A stretch of 64,000 nucleotides of DNA from Bacillus sp. sid0103 (GTDB lineage Bacteria > Bacillota > Bacilli > Bacillales_B > DSM-18226): positions 186,001-250,000 of the forward strand of contig NZ_JAHUWN010000006.1 in the NCBI RefSeq assembly GCF_019219025.1, written 5' to 3'. The notes beneath the pieces are model-generated. The model was not told the origin of the DNA, searched no databases, and saw nothing but the letters and a program-made list of their open reading frames with translations. This document shows, in pieces, positions 17,746-25,109 of the stretch. Each line of letters opens with the position of its first letter. Positions within the stretch are counted from its first letter, which is position 1. The position numbers were made by a program, and so were the translations under genes.

Positions 17746-17967
17746 TCTACAGTATGCAAAATATTCTCTCTCGAAAATTTATTCTTTTAATGAAACTTGC
17801 CATTGTTCATCTTTTTAGTGAGTATGAAAAGAAAATTAGAAGTAGAGGATTTACACCATGAAAATATTCTACATAAAACGGTATTCCTCTCCTACGATCT
17901 TTTCCAATAGTTAAGGGAATCTTCGCTACAAACGTTTTAAACTATTTTAAAACTACGGAGGGGAAAT

Positions 17968-19410
17968 ATGGAATTAACAGCAGCTCATTGGGTCTATCTA
18001 GTTGTCACTGTAGCCGTTATTATTATCATGCTTTTTAGAAAAGGTGTTGTTTTACCACTTATTATTGGAACCTTTTTAGTGGCAGCCGTGTATAAAGGCA
18101 GCGTGATTGCCGGATTTCAAGCCGTCTTTAATGCTAACCTTGTTGCGGCAAAGGAGCTATTTAGTATTTTCCTAATCATATCCATCATGATCGGTCTCCT
18201 TAATTCCTTGAAGGATCTAGGGGCGGATAAACGGATGGTTGTACCGATTCAAAAAATAATGGTAAACGGACACGTTTCTTATTTAGTCTTAATGGTCACG
18301 ACGTTTGTGATTTCACTCTTTTTCTGGCCAACCCCAGCTGTTCCATTAATTTGTGCTTTATTAGTACCTGCTGCAGTTAGTGCAGGATTGCCAGTCATGA
18401 CCTCAGCAATGGTTATTGTTATTGCAGGACAAGGTATGGCCCTTTCATCAGACTATATTATGCAAGTAGCCCCAATGTTAAGTGCGAAAGCCGCAGGAAT
18501 TGATAAATCCTTAGTTTCAGATAAGGCCTTCATTCTTTCTCTTATTACTGGATTAACTTCTCTTACGATTGTATATGCAACACATCGAAAAGCGATTACA
18601 AAAAAATCTGTTAATGAGATTAATAAAGAAGGAAAAGCATTCTTCCAAGTTAGCGAAGAACTTGCTGCTACAGTAGAAGAAACTGCCGAAGTTATTAAGG
18701 TAAAAGAAAAATGGGGAAAAATCTTTGCTATCATTGTGCCGTTAGCGATGCTGGCTGTTATGATTTTTATGTTCCAGACTAAAATTGGCGGTGGAGCTGG
18801 ATTCGAGGGAGGCGACGGTGCTGCTTTTATCGGCGGGGTTGCTACGATTCTCTTAGTATTGGCGACAATCGCGTTTAACCGCATTCATGCACTTGATAAA
18901 ATCAGCGAACATATTACTGAAGGGTTTGTTTTCGCTTTTAGAGCAATGGCTCCCGTCATTCCGATTGCAGGTTACTTCTTTATGGGAAGTGGAGACTTTT
19001 CAGCATCTATCCTTTCGTTAGGTGAAGATGCAGCTAAGCCAGGATTCCTATTTGATTTGATCCAAGCAGCTCAAAATTATATTCCACACAGCCCATTTAT
19101 TGCAGCATTTAGTATCTTAATCGTTGGTATTATTACCGGTTTAGATGGATCTGGATTTGCTGGTCTTCCGTTAACTGGTGCTTTGTCAGGAGCAATTGGA
19201 CCTGGAAGTAACATCGATCCTTCTGTTCTTGCAGCTATTGGACAAATGGGTGCAGTTTGGAGCGGAGGAGGCACGCTGATTGCTTGGTCGTCACTTGTTG
19301 CAGTTGCCGGCTTCTTACAAGTGTCACCGTTAGAGCTGGCCAGAAAGAATTTCTTCCCAGTAATAACCGGACTTTTCCTTGCCACTCTTTTGGCAGTAAT
19401 CATCTGGTAG
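17968..19410 (+). CDS. putative carboxylate permease (ion-transporter-like)
   Basis: A 480-residue integral membrane protein with about 11-12 hydrophobic helices. Helical hairpin-like segments FWPTPAVPLICALLVPAA and GLDGSGFAGLPLTGALSGA, rich in Gly/Pro/Ser, resemble the re-entrant loops of ion-transporter-superfamily carriers (DctM, GntP, CitM groups). I cannot name the family. A hydrophilic loop near residues 210-250 divides the two halves. Strong GGAGGGG ribosome site before ATG 17968. Context with aspartate dehydrogenase and GntR operators suggests uptake of an acidic or amino-acid-like substrate, possibly under CcpA control. Confidence 0.6.
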   Translation: MELTAAHWVYLVVTVAVIIIMLFRKGVVLPLIIGTFLVAAVYKGSVIAGFQAVFNANLVAAKELFSIFLIISIMIGLLNSLKDLGADKRMVVPIQKIMVNGHVSYLVLMVTTFVISLFFWPTPAVPLICALLVPAAVSAGLPVMTSAMVIVIAGQGMALSSDYIMQVAPMLSAKAAGIDKSLVSDKAFILSLITGLTSLTIVYATHRKAITKKSVNEINKEGKAFFQVSEELAATVEETAEVIKVKEKWGKIFAIIVPLAMLAVMIFMFQTKIGGGAGFEGGDGAAFIGGVATILLVLATIAFNRIHALDKISEHITEGFVFAFRAMAPVIPIAGYFFMGSGDFSASILSLGEDAAKPGFLFDLIQAAQNYIPHSPFIAAFSILIVGIITGLDGSGFAGLPLTGALSGAIGPGSNIDPSVLAAIGQMGAVWSGGGTLIAWSSLVAVAGFLQVSPLELARKNFFPVITGLFLATLLAVIIW

Positions 19411-19478
19411 ATAAACAGTTTCCTTGTACTAAGCTATTTCATTAGACTAGATACAAATTAGGGGTCATAAATAAATAA

Positions 19479-19535
19479 AAGGGCTATCTCAAAAGTCAGC
19501 AGCGAACTGATTTTTGGGGTAGCCTTATTATTTTT
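19479..19535 (+). terminator. long imperfect hairpin terminator
   Basis: GGGCTATCTCAAAAGTCAG pairs imperfectly with CTGATTTTTGGGGTAGCC, followed by TTATTATTTTT. It closes the permease gene. Confidence 0.7.
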
Positions 19536-19601
19536 GGATTGCAAAATCGTTATCTTAAATTGACAAGAGTCATAGGATGAAAGGAAGAGAGGGGATGGAA
19601 A

Positions 19602-20315
19602 ATGAAAGACCACAGGATCGGTTTAGTAGGGCTTGGTAAATTAGGGACTGCGATGATGACACATTGGGACAAAAAAGGGATTGCCATTGGCGTTTATCAT
19701 CCGGTACAAACGAAAGCAGAACACTTTCTGCAAGGGTTCCAAAATGGCTACCTCCAAACAGAAAGTGAATTGAGGGATGTTGATCTCTTAGTTCTAGCAT
19801 TGCCAGCAACAGAAGTTATTCCATTTATTGCTTCTATAAAACTACAAGGTAATGTCCTATCTACACCAAGGATCATTAATATGGCAACAAATCTTCCTAC
19901 CAATGAAATAAAGGTCAATTTTCCTGACTTAAAGGTACATGGGGTCAAATATATGGGACATTCAAAGGATTTATTGGAACATGGAAATGGCCTATTTATT
20001 ACCGAAACTGAGTTACCACCCACGATTGGCGAACTTTTTCATGCACTTGGCAAGATAAATATTGATAGTGAGAATGTTTTATCAGAGGTAAACAAATTAG
20101 CCACGTATTTCGCTATCAAAACAGCAGTAACAATAGAAACGGAATGTATGAAAAGAGGATTGTCACCAGATTACCTGAAAAGAGCATTAACATCTTTAGC
20201 ACCTGAAGTGATTCGCTCGTATAGCGAGGGGAGTCTTGGACACTTTGCGAAGGAAATAGCCGCGAAAATTAAAGCAGAGAGTTCTAGTGATAGTGATGGA
20301 CGTAATACCCGATGA
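19602..20315 (+). CDS. NAD(P)-binding protein, P5C-reductase-like fold
   Basis: A 237-residue protein with VGLGKLGTAMM at the N-terminus (Rossmann loop), LALPATEV after strand 4 as in pyrroline-5-carboxylate reductase/6-phosphogluconate dehydrogenase relatives, and a helical C-terminal half (KTAVTIETECMKRG). It is shorter than full P5C reductase and lacks its C-terminal signature, so the reaction is unknown. AGAGGGGATGG precedes the ATG. It sits between two permease genes inside the GntR regulon; no operator of its own was seen. Confidence 0.55.
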   Translation: MKDHRIGLVGLGKLGTAMMTHWDKKGIAIGVYHPVQTKAEHFLQGFQNGYLQTESELRDVDLLVLALPATEVIPFIASIKLQGNVLSTPRIINMATNLPTNEIKVNFPDLKVHGVKYMGHSKDLLEHGNGLFITETELPPTIGELFHALGKINIDSENVLSEVNKLATYFAIKTAVTIETECMKRGLSPDYLKRALTSLAPEVIRSYSEGSLGHFAKEIAAKIKAESSSDSDGRNTR

Positions 20316-20321
20316 AATGGA

Positions 20322-20358
20322 AAAAGGTGTCAACCAAATGGGCTGACACCTTTTGTTC
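20322..20358. terminator. bidirectional terminator
   Basis: AAAAGGTGTCA (20322-20332) pairs with TGACACCTTTT (20344-20354), separating two convergent genes. Confidence 0.8.
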
Positions 20359-20369
20359 TGCACCAATAA

Positions 20370-21755
20370 TTAGGATAAAAACATTTGTAATATAAATAGA
20401 TACACCATGACACAGCCGATATAAATACTTGCGAAGGAAAGGTTCCAGTTCGACACTTTATAGGAGCTTTCCTTGACGATACTTGACATTAGACCTAATG
20501 TGGCATTATAGGGACCTACTAGAAAAGCAGATACAGCACCGGCTAACATCGCCACTGTCAAGATATGAGGGGAGATTCCAACCACCGTTGGATTCAAGCC
20601 TTCGGTCATTAATGCTAATGACACGGCAGGATGCAATCCTAAAAAGGCTAAAGCCAGTGGGATTAACGGTAGTAAAATTAAAAAGATCTCTACACCTGCA
20701 AATTGAATAAACTTGTTAACCCAGGCATCCAGAAAGACATTCGCATGAGTAACATTAATCGTTGAAATAAAAAAACCTGCCGATAAATAAATAAAGAATT
20801 GATCCTTCATACTTATAGAGAAGGTTTGAAAATGATTGACCAAATGGGCACCGAACTCCTTACCCTGCTTTAAGAAAAGGGACCAAACTAAGGCAAATGG
20901 TATGACCAGCAAGGAGACCAAAATTAAAAATGGATAAGGAAACTTTGATTCTACGAACGAAATGACCAGGTTAAAAATAATGATGGCCAATAGTATTTGA
21001 AAGACTCTACCTGCTCGATTCATCTGATCCACTGGTTCAACGGTTGCAGCAGTTTCGTGGACGGACAGGCTCTTTTTGTTTTGGATCATAATATTTGCCC
21101 TGCGTGAGCCAATATACCAATCCACACCAATGCCCACAATGCTTAAAGGAATTACATATGGAAGAATGGAGACCCAGCTTACATCCGTCATCGTGATTAC
21201 AATCCCGACAATCGGAGTAACTGGTGCCCACAGTAAAGGCATCGCAAACCCGCGCGTGATTGCTCTACTCATGAACCGCTCCTTATTCTCAACGGGTATA
21301 ACGTCTAAAGCAGGCCTAATCGAGTAATATGTCATTGGCAGGGTGGCCAGATTCATAAAAATACTAAAAAAATACGAAATACCAGACGTGATCATATACA
21401 GGTGACCAGAGGTTTTTACCCTCTTTTGAATAATGCTTTGTATGCCCCCGCTATATCCCCCTAATCTTATCGGAATCCCTAATATTGGAATAAGCGTAAA
21501 CATGGTTAGCAAGTCAAGCATTGAGCCGAAAGAGAGGATGTATTGCTGCCACGGAGCTCCACTGGAAATTAGTAAGACCACACCAAAAAGCAAAAATGTA
21601 CCTCCTAAAACTTGAACAAATCGCTTGGCTTGATATAAGGTCATAAGGACAATCAAAAGGCTAAGGCAGGAAATCAGTCCACTAAGATGAAGGCCGGGAA
21701 AGAGCACAGAGAATAAATACAATAAAATTACAAGAAAAAACAAATACCTCAGCAT
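20370..21755 (-). CDS. multi-pass permease of unknown family
   Basis: A 461-residue protein with about 12 hydrophobic segments and only short loops. Segments such as FVGPYNATLG-like GAVSAFLVGPYNATLGLM and SYFFSIFMNLATLPMTYYS suggest a carrier of the ion-transporter type, but I do not recognise the family. ATG 21755 is chosen because the longer reading frame would start inside the GTATAC operator; the ribosome site (GGGTGTTGATG) is weak. Its promoter carries TTGTATACCAA 28-38 bases before the start, so it belongs to the GntR regulon. Confidence 0.6.
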   Translation of the reverse strand: MLRYLFFLVILLYLFSVLFPGLHLSGLISCLSLLIVLMTLYQAKRFVQVLGGTFLLFGVVLLISSGAPWQQYILSFGSMLDLLTMFTLIPILGIPIRLGGYSGGIQSIIQKRVKTSGHLYMITSGISYFFSIFMNLATLPMTYYSIRPALDVIPVENKERFMSRAITRGFAMPLLWAPVTPIVGIVITMTDVSWVSILPYVIPLSIVGIGVDWYIGSRRANIMIQNKKSLSVHETAATVEPVDQMNRAGRVFQILLAIIIFNLVISFVESKFPYPFLILVSLLVIPFALVWSLFLKQGKEFGAHLVNHFQTFSISMKDQFFIYLSAGFFISTINVTHANVFLDAWVNKFIQFAGVEIFLILLPLIPLALAFLGLHPAVSLALMTEGLNPTVVGISPHILTVAMLAGAVSAFLVGPYNATLGLMSSIVKESSYKVSNWNLSFASIYIGCVMVYLFILQMFLS

Positions 21756-21782
21756 GTCATCAACACCCAATCTTTTTAAAAA

Positions 21783-21793
21783 TTGTATACCAA
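21783..21793. promoter_or_regulatory. GTATAC operator before permease 2
   Basis: TTGTATACCAA, the exact reverse complement of TTGGTATACAA, lies just upstream of the minus-strand permease start. Confidence 0.65.
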
Positions 21794-21854
21794 ACAAATC
21801 TTAAGAACGTAGATTAGTCACAAATTTGCCATTTATTCCGAACTTTTTTGGTAT

Positions 21855-21899
21855 TTGGTATACAAAAAACTTGTTTTCTTGTTCCGCCCATTATACAAT
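21855..21899 (+). promoter_or_regulatory. promoter and operator of a 28-codon gene
   Basis: TTGGTATACAA (21855-21865), then TTGTTT (21871-21876), 17-bp spacer and TACAAT (21894-21899). The operator lies immediately upstream of the -35. Confidence 0.65.
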
Positions 21900-21937
21900 G
21901 ACAGTATCAAATAACTCAATTCATAGGGGGCTTATCG

Positions 21938-22024
21938 ATGTTAAACTTTCTATTTGGATCCAAAAAAGCTGCAGAAAAGGCAGAAAAAAAACTTGCTTCA
22001 CTTAGAAAAACACTTAAATTCTAA
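21938..22024 (+). CDS. 28-residue basic peptide in its own transcription unit
   Basis: A short ORF begins MLNFLFGSKKAAEKAEKKL and ends with RKTLKF. An initial hydrophobic turn is followed by a Lys/Ala/Glu-rich amphipathic helix with eight or more lysines. AGGGGG is 7 bases upstream of ATG 21938. A well-formed promoter with a GTATAC operator lies before it and an intrinsic terminator 13 bases behind it, so the transcript would be only about 150 nt. No family is recognised; it may be a membrane-associated small protein, or the RNA itself may matter. The complete unit is what makes it credible. Confidence 0.55.
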   Translation: MLNFLFGSKKAAEKAEKKLASLRKTLKF

Positions 22025-22036
22025 CGATATTTATTC

Positions 22037-22066
22037 AACCGTCACTACCAAGTGGCGGTTTTTTGT
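22037..22066 (+). terminator. intrinsic terminator of the 28-codon unit
   Basis: AACCGTCACT (22037-22046) pairs with AGTGGCGGTT (22051-22060), one G-U pair, followed by TTTTGT. Confidence 0.85.
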
Positions 22067-22082
22067 CGGGCTATTAAAGTAT

Positions 22083-22115
22083 AAAAATCCGGAGACTTTT
22101 TTTCTCTCCGGATTT
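22083..22115 (-). terminator. terminator of the minus-strand 111-residue gene
   Basis: AAATCCGGAG (22085-22094) pairs perfectly with CTCCGGATTT (22106-22115); on the minus strand it is followed by a T-run. Confidence 0.75.
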
Positions 22116-22152
22116 CAGCTATATGGAATAAACTGTTGGCAGCAATGAATTC

Positions 22153-22488
22153 TTAAACGGTTACCTCTGTTGATTTTACCAGTTTGGAGTTTACAGAATC
22201 TTGACTGTTTCCAGACGCTTTGACGATCTCATTTAATTCCTCACGAGCTGCTTCGATTGTGTCGAACTTTTCAAAAAACTTTACCGCGATCTGATTGACA
22301 TATTCTTTTCCTTCATAATTCTCAAATAATTGAATTTTAATGGTTTCATCCAGGACTTCGGCAATTGTGTATTTCGCCTTTAGATTGTCAAAGAAATAGA
22401 AATCATAGGTTTCTACCGGTTTTAATCCATCATTTTCAAGAATCGTTTGGAAGGTATCCTTATTCGTTAACACAATATATTTCCCCAT
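22153..22488 (-). CDS. hypothetical 111-residue protein
   Basis: A small soluble, mixed alpha/beta protein with no membrane segment, no cysteine and a Ser/Val-rich tail. Its start MGKYIVLTNKDTFQTILEN reads like an antibiotic-monooxygenase-type (ABM) ferredoxin-like fold, but I see no decisive motif. ATG 22488 follows AAGGAG by 8-9 bases; an earlier GTG overlaps that ribosome site. It is divergent from the first ferredoxin gene, with a GTATAC operator in between, so it may belong to the GntR regulon. Confidence 0.55.
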   Translation of the reverse strand: MGKYIVLTNKDTFQTILENDGLKPVETYDFYFFDNLKAKYTIAEVLDETIKIQLFENYEGKEYVNQIAVKFFEKFDTIEAAREELNEIVKASGNSQDSVNSKLVKSTEVTV

Positions 22489-22616
22489 GCAGAACACTCC
22501 TTAAGGTAATTTTGAAATCCTATTAATAAAATCGTTTCAGGTAAGTATTGATTTTCATGGCTCAAAGGATCGGAAACTATGACAGAAAGTTTTCTCAACA
22601 CACCTCCAAAGGAATA

Positions 22617-22627
22617 TTGTATACCAA
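22617..22627. promoter_or_regulatory. GTATAC operator
   Basis: TTGTATACCAA, about 130 bases before the minus-strand start at 22488 and 209 bases before the ferredoxin start. Confidence 0.6.
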
Positions 22628-22759
22628 ACTCTTATTTTGTATTTTATCTTAAGTTGTTAAAATGTTCAAGGTTATATTCTAAATATTAAAATAATTACAA
22701 GAATCGTTGCTAGACTAAGAGAATTTAATTAAAAAATCTGGCCATTTTTAAATTCTAGT

Positions 22760-22789
22760 TTGCTTCTCTATCCAAAAGATTGTATACTG
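22760..22789 (+). promoter_or_regulatory. ferredoxin 1 promoter overlapped by operator
   Basis: TTGCTT (22760-22765), 17-bp spacer, TATACT (22783-22788). The operator ATTGTATACTG (22779-22789) covers the -10, the geometry of direct repression. Confidence 0.65.
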
Positions 22790-22835
22790 CAGAGAAGAAT
22801 CAAAATTTTTAGAATAAACTGAAAGGGGTAACAGT

Positions 22836-23168
22836 ATGCCAAAAGTGATCCTTCATGTAGATGGAACGACAATAGAACAAGAGGTCAAAGACAATGCCAA
22901 TTTAGTTGTCTTAGCTGGCACGCGCCAATTACCTAAATTGAAGTATGGCTGTGGAATGGGACGCTGCACGAAATGCACCTGCGTCGTAGTGAATGGGGCT
23001 GAAGGGTTGGCACCACCGAATTGGAAAGAAGAAAAAATGCTTGGCGATAAGGTAAACGAAGGGTACCGCTTAACGTGCCAATTAACCATTAAAGAGGATA
23101 TTGAAATTTCTCAAGAAAATATTTCTATTCAGGCACCTAAGAAACAATCGGCTATTCAATCGATATAA
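22836..23168 (+). CDS. plant-type 2Fe-2S ferredoxin 1
   Basis: A 110-residue ferredoxin with cluster ligands C39, C44, C47 and C81 (C-x4-C-x2-C ... C), preceded by a beta-grasp N-terminus MPKVILHVDG. An extra cysteine is at 49. It is a soluble one-electron carrier; no ferredoxin reductase gene is nearby. GAAAGGGG precedes the ATG by about 8 bases. In this cluster it could supply electrons to the haem-oxygenase-like diiron protein at 24243. Homologous to the ferredoxin at 29253, with different surface sequence. Confidence 0.85.
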   Translation: MPKVILHVDGTTIEQEVKDNANLVVLAGTRQLPKLKYGCGMGRCTKCTCVVVNGAEGLAPPNWKEEKMLGDKVNEGYRLTCQLTIKEDIEISQENISIQAPKKQSAIQSI

Positions 23169-23189
23169 GCAATTTTTTTAATTTGAAAA

Positions 23190-23201
23190 ATGGTATACAA
23201 A
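23190..23201. promoter_or_regulatory. GTATAC operator before creatininase-family gene
   Basis: ATGGTATACAAA, 30-41 bases upstream of the hydrolase ATG. Confidence 0.65.
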
Positions 23202-23230
23202 ATACAACAAGGCTAAGTAGGTGAGTAGGA

Positions 23231-24001
23231 ATGGATTGTTATGATTTAACGAGGATGACATGGAAAGAAGTAGAAGGAGCGCTTAAGTCAGTTCAACTTG
23301 CTATAATTCCTATAGGCGCTCATGAACAGCACGGCCCCCACATGGTAGAAAGCTGTGATGCGGTCTTAGCTGAAAGGATGGCCAAGAAACTTGGTCAAAG
23401 GATGTTCCCTTATGCATTGGTCACACCATCTGTTAATATGGGTGTTTCGCCGCACCATTTGAATTTTCCGGGCACGATTTCCTTGCAGCCAACCACATTA
23501 ATTGCGGTATTAAAGGATATGGTTTCATCATTAAAGCATCACGGAATTGAAAAGTTTTTGTTTTTAAATTCCCATGGCGGAAACCAGTCGACGCTTAATG
23601 TAGCCTCGATGATGTTAACCAAAGAACTGGATGTAGAAATCTATTATGCAAAAACGACTGCCTCTGCTAAAAAGGCAATTAAGGAAAATGTCACTTCCAC
23701 CTTATTTGGTCATAGTTGTGAACGCGAAGTTTCGGAAGCATTGTATTTAGCTCCCGAACTTGTCCGTCTTGAAAAACTAGAAAAAGGTGATATTCAAGAA
23801 GAGGGAAGATGGAAGCAACTTCGACCTGGTAAAGCAATTCAAGGATTTTATTATTATGAAGAAATGACTAATAATGGCTGTATCGGTGATGGTACAAAAG
23901 CAAGTTGGGAAATTGGCCAGCAGATCGTCGAGGAATCTCTTGATAATCTTTCCAACGAACTTTTCAAATTGTTGGATTTGAATGTGAATGTCCAGCAATA
24001 A
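23231..24001 (+). CDS. creatininase-family amidohydrolase
   Basis: A 256-residue metal-dependent hydrolase. Ligand motifs of the creatininase/MftE fold are intact: HEQHGPH (E32, H34), D43, NSHGGN (H115) and HSCEREVSE (E164/E166). Relatives open cyclic amides (creatinine), deformylate intermediates in archaeal flavin synthesis or process the mycofactocin peptide. Nothing here points to creatinine, as no creatinase or sarcosine gene is present. It follows ferredoxin 1 by 62 bases but has its own operator. Ribosome site AGTAGG/AGGTGAG is modest. Substrate is unknown. Confidence 0.85.
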   Translation: MDCYDLTRMTWKEVEGALKSVQLAIIPIGAHEQHGPHMVESCDAVLAERMAKKLGQRMFPYALVTPSVNMGVSPHHLNFPGTISLQPTTLIAVLKDMVSSLKHHGIEKFLFLNSHGGNQSTLNVASMMLTKELDVEIYYAKTTASAKKAIKENVTSTLFGHSCEREVSEALYLAPELVRLEKLEKGDIQEEGRWKQLRPGKAIQGFYYYEEMTNNGCIGDGTKASWEIGQQIVEESLDNLSNELFKLLDLNVNVQQ

Positions 24002-24090
24002 TCGACGTACTAGAAAAAAAGAAAAACAATCTTTCAAAAATTCTAAAAATTATATTTACAAATAAACAATATATTGGTAGTATAAACGTA

Positions 24091-24100
24091 AGGTATACCA
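24091..24100. promoter_or_regulatory. GTATAC operator, distal, before diiron-protein gene
   Basis: AGGTATACCA, 143 bases before the TTG start; pairs with a second copy 83 bases downstream. Confidence 0.6.
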
Positions 24101-24173
24101 AAACAATAGTTTTACCTAATAAAAGAGTGCTGGAAAGAGAGAATATCCACAATCTTTTTATTTTTAAACTAAT

Positions 24174-24184
24174 TTGGTATACAA
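24174..24184. promoter_or_regulatory. GTATAC operator, proximal, before diiron-protein gene
   Basis: TTGGTATACAA, a perfect copy of the consensus, 58-69 bases before the TTG start. Confidence 0.65.
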
Positions 24185-24242
24185 AATATCAAATACCAAT
24201 CAAAGGTTGGGTACCTACATAAAATTAGAGGAGGAGTTTCAG

Positions 24243-24974
24243 TTGACAGAATTATTATCTAAAGATGAATTTCGCAGACAATTAGAGGAAGCAATTAAAG
24301 GTAACCATAGCCAGAAAGCTGCATTTACAGTAGCTTGGGCAGAGGGCAAACTTGAAAGAAAACACTTTGCTAGTTGGGCTGAAAATCACTACCATTATGT
24401 AGGACCATTCGCTGATTACTTAGCGTATATTTACCACAATACTCCACAAGATCCAAAGTTTGCTGCTGCAAAAGATTTTACTCTACAAAATATGTATGAA
24501 GAAGAAATCGCAGCGGATCGTCACACAGACTTATTGATTCGATTTGCGGAAGCATGTGGTACGACTGCAGAAAGAATTATTGATCCAAACAATATGGCTC
24601 CAACTACTTTAGGTCTTCAAAGCTGGTGTTTCGCGGTGGCTGCACGTGAGAATTTCGTCGTAGCAACAGCAGCTCTGGTTGTTGGATTAGAATCACAAGT
24701 TCCTGATATCTACCGAAAACAAACTCCTGCTTTACGTGAAAAGTATGGGTTTACGGATGAAGAAATTGAATTCTTTGACTTACACATTGTTTCAGATGAG
24801 ATCCATGGTGAGCGCGGATACAAAATTGTTCTTGATCACGCCGATACGCCTGAGTTACAGCAACGTTGCTTAGAAGTTGTTCGTACAGGAGCAAAAATGC
24901 GCCGTATGTACATGGATGGCCTTTGGAAAGAGTATATTGAAAAGGATTTAGGTGCATTAGTAGAAACGAAATAA
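24243..24974 (+). CDS. haem-oxygenase-like diiron oxidase (CADD/PqqC relative)
   Basis: A 243-residue all-helical protein of the TenA/PqqC/CADD superfamily. All six carboxylate/histidine positions of CADD-like diiron oxygenases are present with nearly the same spacing: E87-x6-H94, E150, and H181-x3-D185-x2-H188. Family members activate oxygen for unusual reactions (pABA formation, N-oxygenation, olefin formation). TTG 24243 is used because GAGGAGGAG lies 7 bases upstream; a longer frame would start inside the operator. Two operators precede it, and ferredoxin genes in the same regulon could reduce it. It could instead be a cofactorless PqqC-like oxidase; the intact ligands argue against that. 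Confidence 0.75.
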   Translation: MTELLSKDEFRRQLEEAIKGNHSQKAAFTVAWAEGKLERKHFASWAENHYHYVGPFADYLAYIYHNTPQDPKFAAAKDFTLQNMYEEEIAADRHTDLLIRFAEACGTTAERIIDPNNMAPTTLGLQSWCFAVAARENFVVATAALVVGLESQVPDIYRKQTPALREKYGFTDEEIEFFDLHIVSDEIHGERGYKIVLDHADTPELQQRCLEVVRTGAKMRRMYMDGLWKEYIEKDLGALVETK

Positions 24975-25001
24975 ATAGATAAGCGGAAGCGCCTGTGTAC
25001 C

Positions 25002-25050
25002 GGCCGTCATATTAATCTTATAATTTAAGGTTTAAGTGACGGCCATTTTT
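25002..25050 (+). terminator. hairpin terminator after the diiron-protein gene
   Basis: GGCCGTCA (25002-25009) pairs with TGACGGCC (25037-25044), with further A/T pairing inside, then ATTTTTA. Just upstream, GCGGAAGCGCCTGT resembles a fragment of a common Bacillus intergenic repeat. Confidence 0.7.
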
Positions 25051-25109
25051 ATAGGATCATAGTTTTCAAATAATAGTTGGAACTTAATAAATGAAAAAAG
25101 GTGATAGTA

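Larger units (their letters stand above)
17302..17967. other. 666-bp divergent control region, no gene
   Basis: No convincing ORF. It holds a tandem GTATAC operator, a cre-like site inside a wide inverted repeat, and a further GTATAC operator, each listed separately. A loose CodY-like AATTTTCAAAATAGT occurs at 17464. It serves aspartate dehydrogenase on the left and the permease on the right. Confidence 0.7.
22489..22835. other. 347-bp divergent control region, no gene
   Basis: Contains two GTATAC operators (22617 and 22779) and the ferredoxin promoter, listed separately. No ORF with a ribosome site was seen. Confidence 0.6.

Noticed and set aside
21954..22148. 64-codon frame overlapping the 28-residue peptide gene
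   Set aside because: It lacks a ribosome site and runs through the intrinsic terminator.
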